In this document: piece by piece, positions 1 through 5,289 of the stretch
How positions within the stretch are numbered: the stretch's first letter is position 1
Layout: each line of letters starts with the position of its first letter
Source of the DNA: Acidobacteriota bacterium
GTDB lineage: Bacteria > Acidobacteriota > Terriglobia > Terriglobales > Acidobacteriaceae
Assembly (NCBI GenBank): GCA_021798655.1
Contig: JAJZFE010000237.1
Span: forward strand, 1 to 5,289
Length of the DNA stretch: 5,289 bases
Reading direction: 5' to 3'
The notes under the pieces: generated by a model
What the model was told of the DNA's origin: nothing
The model's input: only the letters and a program-made list of their open reading frames with translations
Database searches by the model: none
Translations under genes and position numbers: made by a program

Positions 1-792
1 GACGGCGGGACGCTTGGCGAGGAAGGCGGTGACGCCTTCGTGCTTGTCGGCGGTGGCGCAGAGGCGACCGAAGATTTCGGCTTCGGCGTGAAGAGCCTCG
101 GAGAGAGGATGGCCTTCGCCGCGGTGGACGGCCTCGAGGACGCCGGCAACGGCGAGTGGCGCCATGGAGGCGATGGTTTCGGCCAGGGCGCGGGCGCGGG
201 GCAGGAGTTCGGCGGCGGGGACGAGCTCGTCGACCAGACCGAGACGGAAGGCTTCGGTGGCGTCGACAAACTGCGCAGAGAGCATGATGCGGAGGGCGGC
301 GCTGCGGCCGATGAGCCGGGTAAGACGCTGGGTTCCGCCGTAGCCGGGGATGAGGCCGAGCTTGACCTCGGGGAAGCCGAGACGGGCCTTGTCGCTGGCG
401 ATGCGGAGGGTGCAGGCGAGAGCGAGTTCGCAGCCGCCACCGAGGGCGACGCCGTTGACGGCGGCGATGACGGGCTTGCCGGCGCGCTCGAGGTGGGATT
501 CGATGAGGGCGAGGACCTGGTGACCGCGCTCGGCGTTGGCACGGCCGGAGACGGCGTCGGTTTCGGCCAGGGCGCGGATGTCGGCGCCGGCGGCGAAGGC
601 GCGATCGCCGGAGCCGGTGAGCAGGACGACGCGAATGGCGGGGTCGGCAGCGAGGGTGGTGAAGAGGTGCTCAAGCTCGTCGAACATGATGCTATTGAGC
701 GCGTGGAGAACCTCGGGGCGGTCGAGGGTGATGGTGGCGATGGCGCCGTCGAGGGTGCAGTGGAGCGTGGTGAGGGCCTTGGGATCGATCAT
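1..792 (-). CDS. Enoyl-CoA hydratase/isomerase, crotonase family (3' end cut by window edge)
   Basis: The minus strand reads without a stop for 264 codons from the ATG at 792 to base 1. The product is a crotonase-fold acyl-CoA enzyme, most likely a cytoplasmic hydratase adding water to trans-2-enoyl-CoA in fatty-acid or short-chain acyl-CoA metabolism. Visible family marks: RPEVLHALN at residues 25-33; the oxyanion-hole/CoA segment AFAAGADI at 65-72; PVIAAVNGVALGGGCELA at 107-124 (second oxyanion-hole glycine, first catalytic Glu at 122); FPEVKLGLIPGYGGTQRL at 140-157, with the second catalytic Glu at 142. The 20-residue gap between the glutamates equals that of mitochondrial enoyl-CoA hydratase (Glu144/Glu164), so hydratase activity is favoured over isomerase or hydrolase. 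The end, HEGVTAFLAKRPAV, is the usual C-terminal motif, so only about five residues should be missing. The substrate chain length cannot be told; a crt-like or FadB/PaaF-like role is possible. Wobble positions are overwhelmingly C. The gene is divergent from the efflux operon. Confidence 0.95.
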   Translation of the reverse strand, partial: MIDPKALTTLHCTLDGAIATITLDRPEVLHALNSIMFDELEHLFTTLAADPAIRVVLLTGSGDRAFAAGADIRALAETDAVSGRANAERGHQVLALIESHLERAGKPVIAAVNGVALGGGCELALACTLRIASDKARLGFPEVKLGLIPGYGGTQRLTRLIGRSAALRIMLSAQFVDATEAFRLGLVDELVPAAELLPRARALAETIASMAPLAVAGVLEAVHRGEGHPLSEALHAEAEIFGRLCATADKHEGVTAFLAKRPAV

Positions 793-802
793 TGGGGTTG
801 CG

Positions 803-808
803 TCCTTT
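803..808 (-). promoter_or_regulatory. Ribosome binding site of the crotonase gene
   Basis: On the minus strand AAAGGA lies ten bases before the ATG at 792. The spacing is slightly long but usable. It supports this ATG as the start, as does the short N-terminal lead before the first beta-strand, which is normal for crotonases. Confidence 0.5.
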
Positions 809-876
809 GAGGGTGGCCAAGGTTGTGCATCGTTTTCATGATGGCCACAAATTACGGTAAAAGAAGCGGGGGGAAT

Positions 877-894
877 GTTGGCACCGCTGCCAAC
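877..894. repeat. Perfect 7-bp inverted repeat, candidate operator
   Basis: GTTGGCA (877-883) and TGCCAAC (888-894) are exact reverse complements separated by CCGC. The left arm contains the whole candidate -35 hexamer. The size and symmetry suit a dimeric regulator of the TetR, LacI or MarR type, although no regulator gene lies in the window. A transcriptional terminator is unlikely because no T run follows on either strand. Confidence 0.45.
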
Positions 895-907
895 GCTAAC
901 AGATAAT
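878..907 (+). promoter_or_regulatory. Candidate sigma-70 promoter of the efflux operon
   Basis: TTGGCA (878-883) matches the -35 consensus at 5 of 6 positions, and GATAAT (902-907) matches the -10 consensus at 5 of 6, separated by 18 bases. Transcription would start near 914 and run toward the adaptor, giving a leader of about 210 bases. The -35 is embedded in a perfect inverted repeat, which suggests repression by a dimeric regulator. This is the best pair seen by eye in the gap. It is untested, and promoter consensus in the true host may differ. Confidence 0.42.
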
Positions 908-923
908 CAACCTAGCCATTATC
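902..923. repeat. 6-bp inverted repeat starting at the candidate -10
   Basis: GATAAT (902-907) and ATTATC (918-923) are exact reverse complements ten bases apart. The left arm is the candidate plus-strand -10 and the right arm falls just after the predicted transcription start. On the minus strand the right arm also reads GATAAT, so it could serve as a -10 toward the crotonase, but no matching -35 is seen. A six-base repeat can easily arise by chance. Confidence 0.25.
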
Positions 924-1108
924 CGCCGATACGACGCTTCGGTGGGATGGAGAGTGTGCGGTATTGGTGATTCCGGGGAGTTTGCCGGGAGTTATCGGCA
1001 CTTAGCACTCGCTCTATGGAGAGATCGAAACTTTTTCGCCCGTTGAACCATCCATAGATGTAACGATTCCCAATGACGGGCAGTTGCGCGTCCTACATAC
1101 GACACATT

Positions 1109-1116
1109 GAAGAGGA
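1109..1116 (+). promoter_or_regulatory. Ribosome binding site of the adaptor gene
   Basis: GAAGAGGA ends seven bases before the ATG at 1124, close to ideal spacing. It decides this start over the in-frame ATG at 1202 (residue 27), which has only a weaker AAGG about seven bases upstream. The later start would still leave the whole membrane anchor, so it cannot be excluded. Confidence 0.6.
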
Positions 1117-1123
1117 TTAAGGA

Positions 1124-2422
1124 ATGGCTCTGGAAGATAGCCGGGATATACGACCGCACGGTGAAGATCGGGGCCAGTCGTCGGAGACGCAAGGCAGAAA
1201 CATGGGCTCGACGGCAGGGTCAACGGTGATCGTGGAGGAGAAGAAGTCGCACGGGATGCTGTGGGCCATCCTGATTGCGGGGGCGCTGCTGGCGGTGTTC
1301 CTGGTGTATACCTTCACCAAGCCCACGGCTGGAGGCGGGGCTGCTGCGGGCGGACCGGGCCGTGGGCAGAACGGACCAGCGGCGATTACGGTGGGCAAGT
1401 CGACCACGGGCAATATCAACATGTACGTGGATGCGCTGGGTACGGTGACGCCGATTACGACGATCACGCTCTACAGCCAGATTACGGGCATCGTGATGTC
1501 GGTGCACTATCGCGAGGGGCAGATTGTGCGCGCAGGCGATCCGCTGGTGGACATCGATCCGAGGCCATATCAGGCGACGCTGACGCAGGCCGAGGGGCAA
1601 CTGCTGCACGACCAGGGCGTGCTGGCCCAGGCGCAGATGGACCTGACGCGCTACCAGACGGCGTATGCACGGAACGCGATTGCGAAACAGATTCTCGACG
1701 ACCAGGAGAAGGCCGTCATCCAGGACCAGGGCACGGTACAGGCAGACCAGGGCACGGTGAACTACGACAAGGTGGAGCTTGAGTACTGCCATATTGTTTC
1801 GCCGATCAATGGGCGCGTGGGGTTGCGGCTGGTGGATCCGGGCAACACGGTGTTCTCGGGCAGCAGTTCGACGCTGGTGGTGATTACACAGTTGCAGCCG
1901 ATCACCGTGGTGTTCGATGTTGCGGAGGACAGCCTGCCGCAGGTGCAGACAGAACTGAAGCACGACGAGGCGATGCGGGTGGATGCGTTCGATCGCGCCA
2001 ACGAAGCGATCATCGCAACGGGCAAGCTCACGTCGCTGGATAACGAGATCGACACGACGACGGGCACGGTGAAATTTCGCGCGAATTTTCCGAACCAGAA
2101 GCTCGAGTTGTTTCCGAATCAGTTTGTGAATGCGCGACTGATGGTGCGAACGCTCGACAATGCCACGCTGGCTCCGACGGCGGCGGTGCAGTACAACGGG
2201 ACGGCAGCGTTTGTGTATATCGTGAACGCGAATAACACGGTAAAGGTGCAACCGGTGACGGTGGTGACGAGCAATGACAACGTGACCGCGGTGACCGGCG
2301 TGAATCCGGGCGTAACGCTTGCGACCAGCGGATTTGACCGGCTGGAGGATGGCGCGTCCGTGCAGGTGCATGGGGGCAAGCCCAAGGCAAGCGGAACGAT
2401 GGGCGGTAGCACAGCCCCATGA
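1124..2422 (+). CDS. mdtA: RND efflux periplasmic adaptor subunit, MdtA-like membrane fusion protein
   Basis: This 432-residue protein is the periplasmic adaptor that links the inner-membrane permease encoded next to an outer-membrane channel. Domains in order: charged cytoplasmic N-terminus (1-44); one membrane anchor (about 45-64, LWAILIAGALLAVFLVYTF); Gly/Ala/Pro-rich linker (about 66-87); first lipoyl half (about 112-146, with YREGQIVRAGDPLVDIDPRPY); Gln/Ala/Asp-rich coiled-coil hairpin (about 148-215); second lipoyl half (about 217-254, with CHIVSPINGRVGLRLVDPGN, a strong MdtA-type signature); beta-barrel (about 258-343, containing TGTVKFRANFPN); and membrane-proximal domain (about 346-415). 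There is no lipobox cysteine, so the protein is anchored by its N-terminal helix rather than by lipid. The only cysteine is residue 222. Length is normal for the family. The stop overlaps the permease start as ATGA, so the two are surely co-transcribed and probably translationally coupled. The MdtA assignment is by motif recognition; substrates are unknown. Confidence 0.93.
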   Translation: MALEDSRDIRPHGEDRGQSSETQGRNMGSTAGSTVIVEEKKSHGMLWAILIAGALLAVFLVYTFTKPTAGGGAAAGGPGRGQNGPAAITVGKSTTGNINMYVDALGTVTPITTITLYSQITGIVMSVHYREGQIVRAGDPLVDIDPRPYQATLTQAEGQLLHDQGVLAQAQMDLTRYQTAYARNAIAKQILDDQEKAVIQDQGTVQADQGTVNYDKVELEYCHIVSPINGRVGLRLVDPGNTVFSGSSSTLVVITQLQPITVVFDVAEDSLPQVQTELKHDEAMRVDAFDRANEAIIATGKLTSLDNEIDTTTGTVKFRANFPNQKLELFPNQFVNARLMVRTLDNATLAPTAAVQYNGTAAFVYIVNANNTVKVQPVTVVTSNDNVTAVTGVNPGVTLATSGFDRLEDGASVQVHGGKPKASGTMGGSTAP

Positions 2423-5289
2423 GCCCTTCGCGCCCATTTATTCTCCGTCCGGTTGCGACGGCACTGCTGATGGCAGCGGTGTTTCTCGCGGGTCTTGTGG
2501 CATGGACGCAGTTGCCGGTGTCGGCGCTGCCGGAGGTGGACTACCCGACGATCCAGGTGGTGACGTTCTATCCGGGTGCGAGTCCGGATGTGGTGGCGTC
2601 GGCGGTGACCGCGCCGCTGGAGCGGCAGTTTGGCCAGGTGGCGGGGCTGAGCCAGATGACGTCGACGAGTTCGGGCGGGTCGTCGATCATCGTGATGCAG
2701 TTCCAACTGAGCCTGGATATCGACGTGGCTGAGGAAGAGGTGCAGGCGGCGATCAATGCGGCGCAGAGCTATCTGCCTGCGGACTTGCCGGCGCCGCCGA
2801 TCTACAGCAAATCGAATCCCGCCGATGCACCGGTGTTGACACTGGCGCTGACTTCGACGGAGATGCCGCTGTCGAAGGTGGAGGACCTGGCGGATACGCA
2901 ACTGTCGCCGAAGATTTCGCAGGTGTCGGGCGTGGGGTTGGTGAGCATCTCCGGTGGAGAGAAGCCGGCGGTGCGCATCCAGGCGAATCCGACGGCGCTG
3001 GCGAACTATGGGATCAACATGGAAGACCTGCGCAATGCACTGGTCGCCAACAGCCTGGATGCGGCGAAGGGTAACTTCGATGGGCCATCGCAGGATTACA
3101 CGATCAACTCCAACGACCAACTGCTGACGAGCAGCGATTACAAATCGGTAGTGGTGGCCTATCGAAATGGCGCGCCGGTGATGCTTACCAATGTCGCGCG
3201 GGTGGTGGATGGAGTCGAGAATAACAAGCTGGCCGCATGGAACGATACGACGCCCGCGGTGATTCTGAATATTCAGCGGCAGCCGGGAGCGAACACGATC
3301 CAGGTGGTGGACAACATTGAGAAGCTGTTGCCGAAACTGGAGTCGACGCTACCGAAGTCGGTGCATGTGGAGATCGTTACCGACCGCACGACGGACATCC
3401 GCGCGTCGGTAAAGGACGTTGAGTTCGAACTGATGCTGGTCATCGCGCTGGTCATCATGGTGATCTTCCTGTTCCTGCGCAGCCTGTTGGCGACGATCAT
3501 TCCGGCTGCGGCGGTGCCACTGTCGCTGGTGGGTACGCTCTGCGTGATGTACCTGGCTGGCTACAGCCTGAATAATTTAACGATGATGGCGCTGACGATC
3601 TCCACGGGCTTTGTGGTGGACGACGCGATCGTGATGATCGAGAATATTTCGCGCTACATCGAAGAGGGCATGGCCCCGATGGAGGCTGCGCTGATTGGCG
3701 CGGAGCAGATCGGGTTTACGATTCTGTCGCTCACTGTATCGCTGATCGCAGTGCTGATACCACTGCTGTTCATGGGCGATGTCGCGGGACGGCTGTTCCG
3801 CCAGTTCGCGGTGACGCTGGCGGTAACGATCATCCTCTCGGCGTTCGTGTCGTTGACGCTGACTCCGATGATGTCGGCGCGCATTCTGAAGTACAAACCA
3901 GAGAGCCAGCAGGGCTGGTTCTACAGGAAGTCGGAAAAAGTATTCGAGGACATCATTGCGTTCTATGGACGCACGCTGCGCTGGGTGCTGCGCTACCAGA
4001 CGATTACGCTGCTGGTGGCCGTGGCGACGCTGGTGCTGACCGTGCTGCTGTACATGACGATTCCGAAGGGCTTCTTTCCGACGCAGGATACGGGCATCAT
4101 CCAAGGCATCACGCAGGCCTCGCCTTCGATCTCGTTCCCGGCGATGGAGGAGAGCCAGCAGGCGATTGCGAAGGTGCTGCTGGCCGATCCAGCGGTGCAG
4201 GGCATCTCGTCGTTCATTGGAGCGGACGGAACGAATACGACGCTCAACAGCGGACGCATTCAGATTGATCTGAAGCCATTGGAGGACCGGAAGATCTCTG
4301 CGACCGAGGTCATCGACAGGCTGGCACCGAAGCTGGAGAAGGTGCCAGGGATCAAGCTGTACATGCAGCCGGTGCAGGACCTGACGGTGGACGACATGGT
4401 GAGCCGCACCGAGTATCAGTACACGCTGGAGGACCCAAACCAGGCAGAACTGAACGCGACGGCGCGAAAGCTGGTCGCGAGATTGAAGACGCTGCCGGAG
4501 TTGGCCGATGTGGTGACGGACCAGCAGCTGGGCGCGGCTGCGGAAGAGGTGGAGATCGATCGCGCGACAGCATCGCGGTTTGGAGTGACGCCGTCGACGA
4601 TCGACAATACGCTGTACGATGCGTTTGGACAGCGGCAGATCAATACAACGTTTACGCAACTGAACCAGTACCACGTGATTCTGGAGACCGATCCGAAGTT
4701 TCAACTGGACCCGCAAAAATTAAATGACATTTATGTGCAGGCGACGACGACGGGAACGGTGCCAGCGACGGCGACGAATACGGCAGGATCATCGTCGGGC
4801 GCTGGAGCTGCTGCGGCAGGACCGACGAGGTCACTGCTGACGGCGACGGCGACGAACGGAGTCTCGGCGGCAACGGCGGCGACTTCCGCACTGTCGTCGG
4901 GCAATACGGGAGTGACGCTGGCGACGTCGAGCGTGAGTCGGAGTTCGGCGCTGTCGGGTGCGTCGACGACAGGGACAAATCAAACGACACTTTCAAGTGT
5001 GAGTACGAGCACAGGAACGTCTTCCAGTGCGACGACGTCACTGAGCGGAACGTCGCGGACGAGTTCATCAAGCAGCGGCGCTTCGGGTAATGGCGGTGGT
5101 GGTGGTGGCGGCGGATCGGGCAGTTCCAGCAGCACTGGTCCGCTATCAACACCGGTTCCGTTGAGTGCATTTACAAACTTTGTGCCGACGAGTGAATCGC
5201 TCTCGATCAATCACATGGGCCAGTTCCCTGCCGTGACGATCTCGTTCAATTTGAATACCGGGTATTCGCTGGGAGAGGCACTGGCGGCG
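2419..5289 (+). CDS. mdtB: RND multidrug efflux permease, MdtB/MdtC-like (HAE1 family), 3' end cut by window edge
   Basis: An open frame of 957 codons encodes the proton-driven inner-membrane pump of the tripartite complex. Visible parts: TM1 (about 12-30) followed by LPVSALPEVDYPTIQV (32-47), the MdtB/C hallmark; first periplasmic half (about 38-330); TM2-TM6 (about 337-353, 360-380, 388-408, 432-453, 462-485); TM7 (about 527-547) followed by PKGFFPTQDTG. The proton-relay aspartates are D401 and D402 in GFVVDDAIVMIEN, equivalent to AcrB D407/D408. The second half carries MQPVQDLTVDD, LYDAFGQRQI and the returning motif VPLSAF (913-918) with INHMGQFPAVTISFN. TM8-TM12 and the TM10 lysine lie beyond the edge. 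MdtB-type permeases have about 1,040 residues. This one is already about 115-130 residues ahead of that register because of a low-complexity insertion at 775-912. The start overlaps the adaptor stop by four bases, with no strong ribosome binding site of its own. Whether it corresponds to MdtB or MdtC cannot be settled. Confidence 0.93.
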   Translation, partial: MSPSRPFILRPVATALLMAAVFLAGLVAWTQLPVSALPEVDYPTIQVVTFYPGASPDVVASAVTAPLERQFGQVAGLSQMTSTSSGGSSIIVMQFQLSLDIDVAEEEVQAAINAAQSYLPADLPAPPIYSKSNPADAPVLTLALTSTEMPLSKVEDLADTQLSPKISQVSGVGLVSISGGEKPAVRIQANPTALANYGINMEDLRNALVANSLDAAKGNFDGPSQDYTINSNDQLLTSSDYKSVVVAYRNGAPVMLTNVARVVDGVENNKLAAWNDTTPAVILNIQRQPGANTIQVVDNIEKLLPKLESTLPKSVHVEIVTDRTTDIRASVKDVEFELMLVIALVIMVIFLFLRSLLATIIPAAAVPLSLVGTLCVMYLAGYSLNNLTMMALTISTGFVVDDAIVMIENISRYIEEGMAPMEAALIGAEQIGFTILSLTVSLIAVLIPLLFMGDVAGRLFRQFAVTLAVTIILSAFVSLTLTPMMSARILKYKPESQQGWFYRKSEKVFEDIIAFYGRTLRWVLRYQTITLLVAVATLVLTVLLYMTIPKGFFPTQDTGIIQGITQASPSISFPAMEESQQAIAKVLLADPAVQGISSFIGADGTNTTLNSGRIQIDLKPLEDRKISATEVIDRLAPKLEKVPGIKLYMQPVQDLTVDDMVSRTEYQYTLEDPNQAELNATARKLVARLKTLPELADVVTDQQLGAAAEEVEIDRATASRFGVTPSTIDNTLYDAFGQRQINTTFTQLNQYHVILETDPKFQLDPQKLNDIYVQATTTGTVPATATNTAGSSSGAGAAAAGPTRSLLTATATNGVSAATAATSALSSGNTGVTLATSSVSRSSALSGASTTGTNQTTLSSVSTSTGTSSSATTSLSGTSRTSSSSSGASGNGGGGGGGGSGSSSSTGPLSTPVPLSAFTNFVPTSESLSINHMGQFPAVTISFNLNTGYSLGEALAA
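4741..5154 (+). other. 138-residue Ser/Thr/Ala/Gly-rich insertion inside the permease
   Basis: Residues 775-912 of the permease separate two segments, LNDIYVQ and VPLSAF, that in relatives are joined by a hairpin loop of only several residues. By my count 112 of the 138 residues are Ser, Thr, Ala or Gly. There is no Asp, Glu, Lys, Cys, His, Met or aromatic residue, and only three Arg. By analogy with AcrB the site is the boundary of the docking subdomain DC and porter subdomain PC2, on the periplasmic side facing the adaptor and outer-membrane channel. The stretch is predicted to be disordered and flexible. It is in frame and free of stops, so it is not an obvious frameshift or a mobile element. 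Nine of its 24 Gly codons are GGA, roughly as many GGA as in the whole 774-residue region before it, which hints at weaker codon selection. Function unknown. Confidence 0.85.
4765..4856 (+). repeat. 14-base direct repeat within the insertion
   Basis: GCGACGGCGACGAA occurs at 4765-4778 and again at 4843-4856. The copies start 78 bases (26 codons) apart and are in the same reading frame, so both encode Ala-Thr-Ala-Thr-Asn. They are built from GCG/ACG codon alternation, as is much of the stretch, which suggests growth by slippage or small duplication rather than a functional site. Confidence 0.5.

Larger units (their letters stand above)
793..1123. other. Divergent intergenic region with no supported gene
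   Basis: This 331-base gap separates the start codons of the crotonase and the efflux adaptor and must carry control sites for both. The left third contains a plus-strand sigma-70-like promoter (878-907) and two short inverted repeats (877-894 and 902-923), listed separately. I found no convincing minus-strand -35/-10 pair for the crotonase. The part after the promoter has possible RNA hairpins: CCGCCGA at 923-929 with TCGGTGG at 939-945 (seven pairs, one G-U), and TGCCG at 983-987 with CGGCA at 996-1000. Neither is followed by a T run, so neither is an intrinsic terminator. From 1001 to 1108 I see nothing recognisable. Short open frames on either strand here have no family features and no good ribosome binding site. 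Confidence 0.7.

Noticed and set aside
40..810. Plus-strand open frame of 256 codons, very rich in Gly, Glu, Ala and Asp
   Set aside because: It is the antisense of the crotonase gene, whose minus-strand translation shows full family motifs. The biased composition is what C-ending codons give when read backward.
877..894. Hairpin as an intrinsic terminator
   Set aside because: No T run follows the stem on either strand, and it sits upstream of both divergent start codons, where no transcript would be expected to end.
992..1467. Overlapping minus-strand short frames across the adaptor start
   Set aside because: No ribosome binding site or protein-family features, and they overlap the well-supported adaptor N-terminus.
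1220..2437. Long minus-strand frame of 405 codons, rich in Arg and His
   Set aside because: It lies entirely opposite the adaptor gene, has an Arg/His-rich composition typical of antisense frames in GC-rich DNA, and no recognisable domain.
2119..3120. Minus-strand frame of 333 codons across the adaptor-permease junction
   Set aside because: Arg/His/Gln-rich antisense of two well-supported genes; no domain or start signal.
3577..4716. Minus-strand frame of 379 codons opposite the permease
   Set aside because: Antisense shadow with Arg-, His- and Gln-rich sequence; the plus-strand frame carries the RND motifs.
4741..5154. Frameshift, mobile element or CRISPR-like array as the cause of the low-complexity stretch
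   Set aside because: Conserved permease sequence resumes in the same frame on both sides. There are no terminal inverted repeats or target duplications, and the repeats are codon-scale and irregular rather than regularly spaced.
4741..5154. A folded extra domain inserted in the permease
   Set aside because: No aromatic or acidic residues and hardly any charged ones, with few hydrophobic residues; the composition fits a disordered linker, not a folded domain.
4652..5210. Minus-strand frames rich in Ser/Pro or containing a proline run
   Set aside because: They are the reverse reading of the Ser/Gly-rich insertion (poly-Gly codons read backward as proline). The flanking permease sequence proves the plus-strand frame.

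Overview
The window is GC-rich and reads as ordinary bacterial chromosome. It holds two divergently oriented transcription units separated by a 331-base gap. On the minus strand, running off the left edge, is an enoyl-CoA hydratase of the crotonase family (1-792). On the plus strand is an RND-type tripartite efflux operon: an MdtA-like periplasmic adaptor (1124-2422), overlapped by four bases by an MdtB/MdtC-like inner-membrane permease (2419 onward) that runs off the right edge. The organism is probably a Gram-negative soil-type bacterium, because a tripartite RND pump needs an outer membrane. The style of the proteins suggests Acidobacteriota (Terriglobia such as Granulicella, Edaphobacter or Terriglobus), but this is recognition by eye, not a database result.

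Layout. 1-792: crotonase, complete at its N-terminus and probably missing only the last few residues. 793-1123: divergent intergenic region with one good sigma-70-like promoter for the efflux operon (878-907). A perfect 7-bp inverted repeat covers its -35 element and a second inverted repeat starts at its -10. If that promoter is used, the operon mRNA has a leader of about 210 bases. 1124-2422: adaptor with an N-terminal membrane anchor, coiled-coil hairpin, split lipoyl domain, beta-barrel and membrane-proximal domain. 2419-5289: permease with the first seven of the expected twelve membrane segments and the proton-relay Asp pair.

The genes of the operon work together. The permease takes substrate from the periplasm or inner-membrane leaflet using proton-motive force, and the adaptor joins it to an outer-membrane channel not encoded here. 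The order adaptor then permease, with an ATGA overlap, matches mdtABC-type operons, so a second permease may follow downstream. The crotonase is metabolically unrelated.

The most unusual feature is a 138-residue Ser/Thr/Ala/Gly-rich, aromatic-free, acid-free stretch (4741-5154). It replaces what is normally a short beta-hairpin loop in the permease's second periplasmic half, and recognisable MdtB-like sequence resumes in frame on both sides. A second general observation is that the two transcription units use opposite wobble bases (C-ending in the crotonase, G-ending in the efflux genes). This makes the plus strand G-rich throughout and points to strand-linked mutational bias.
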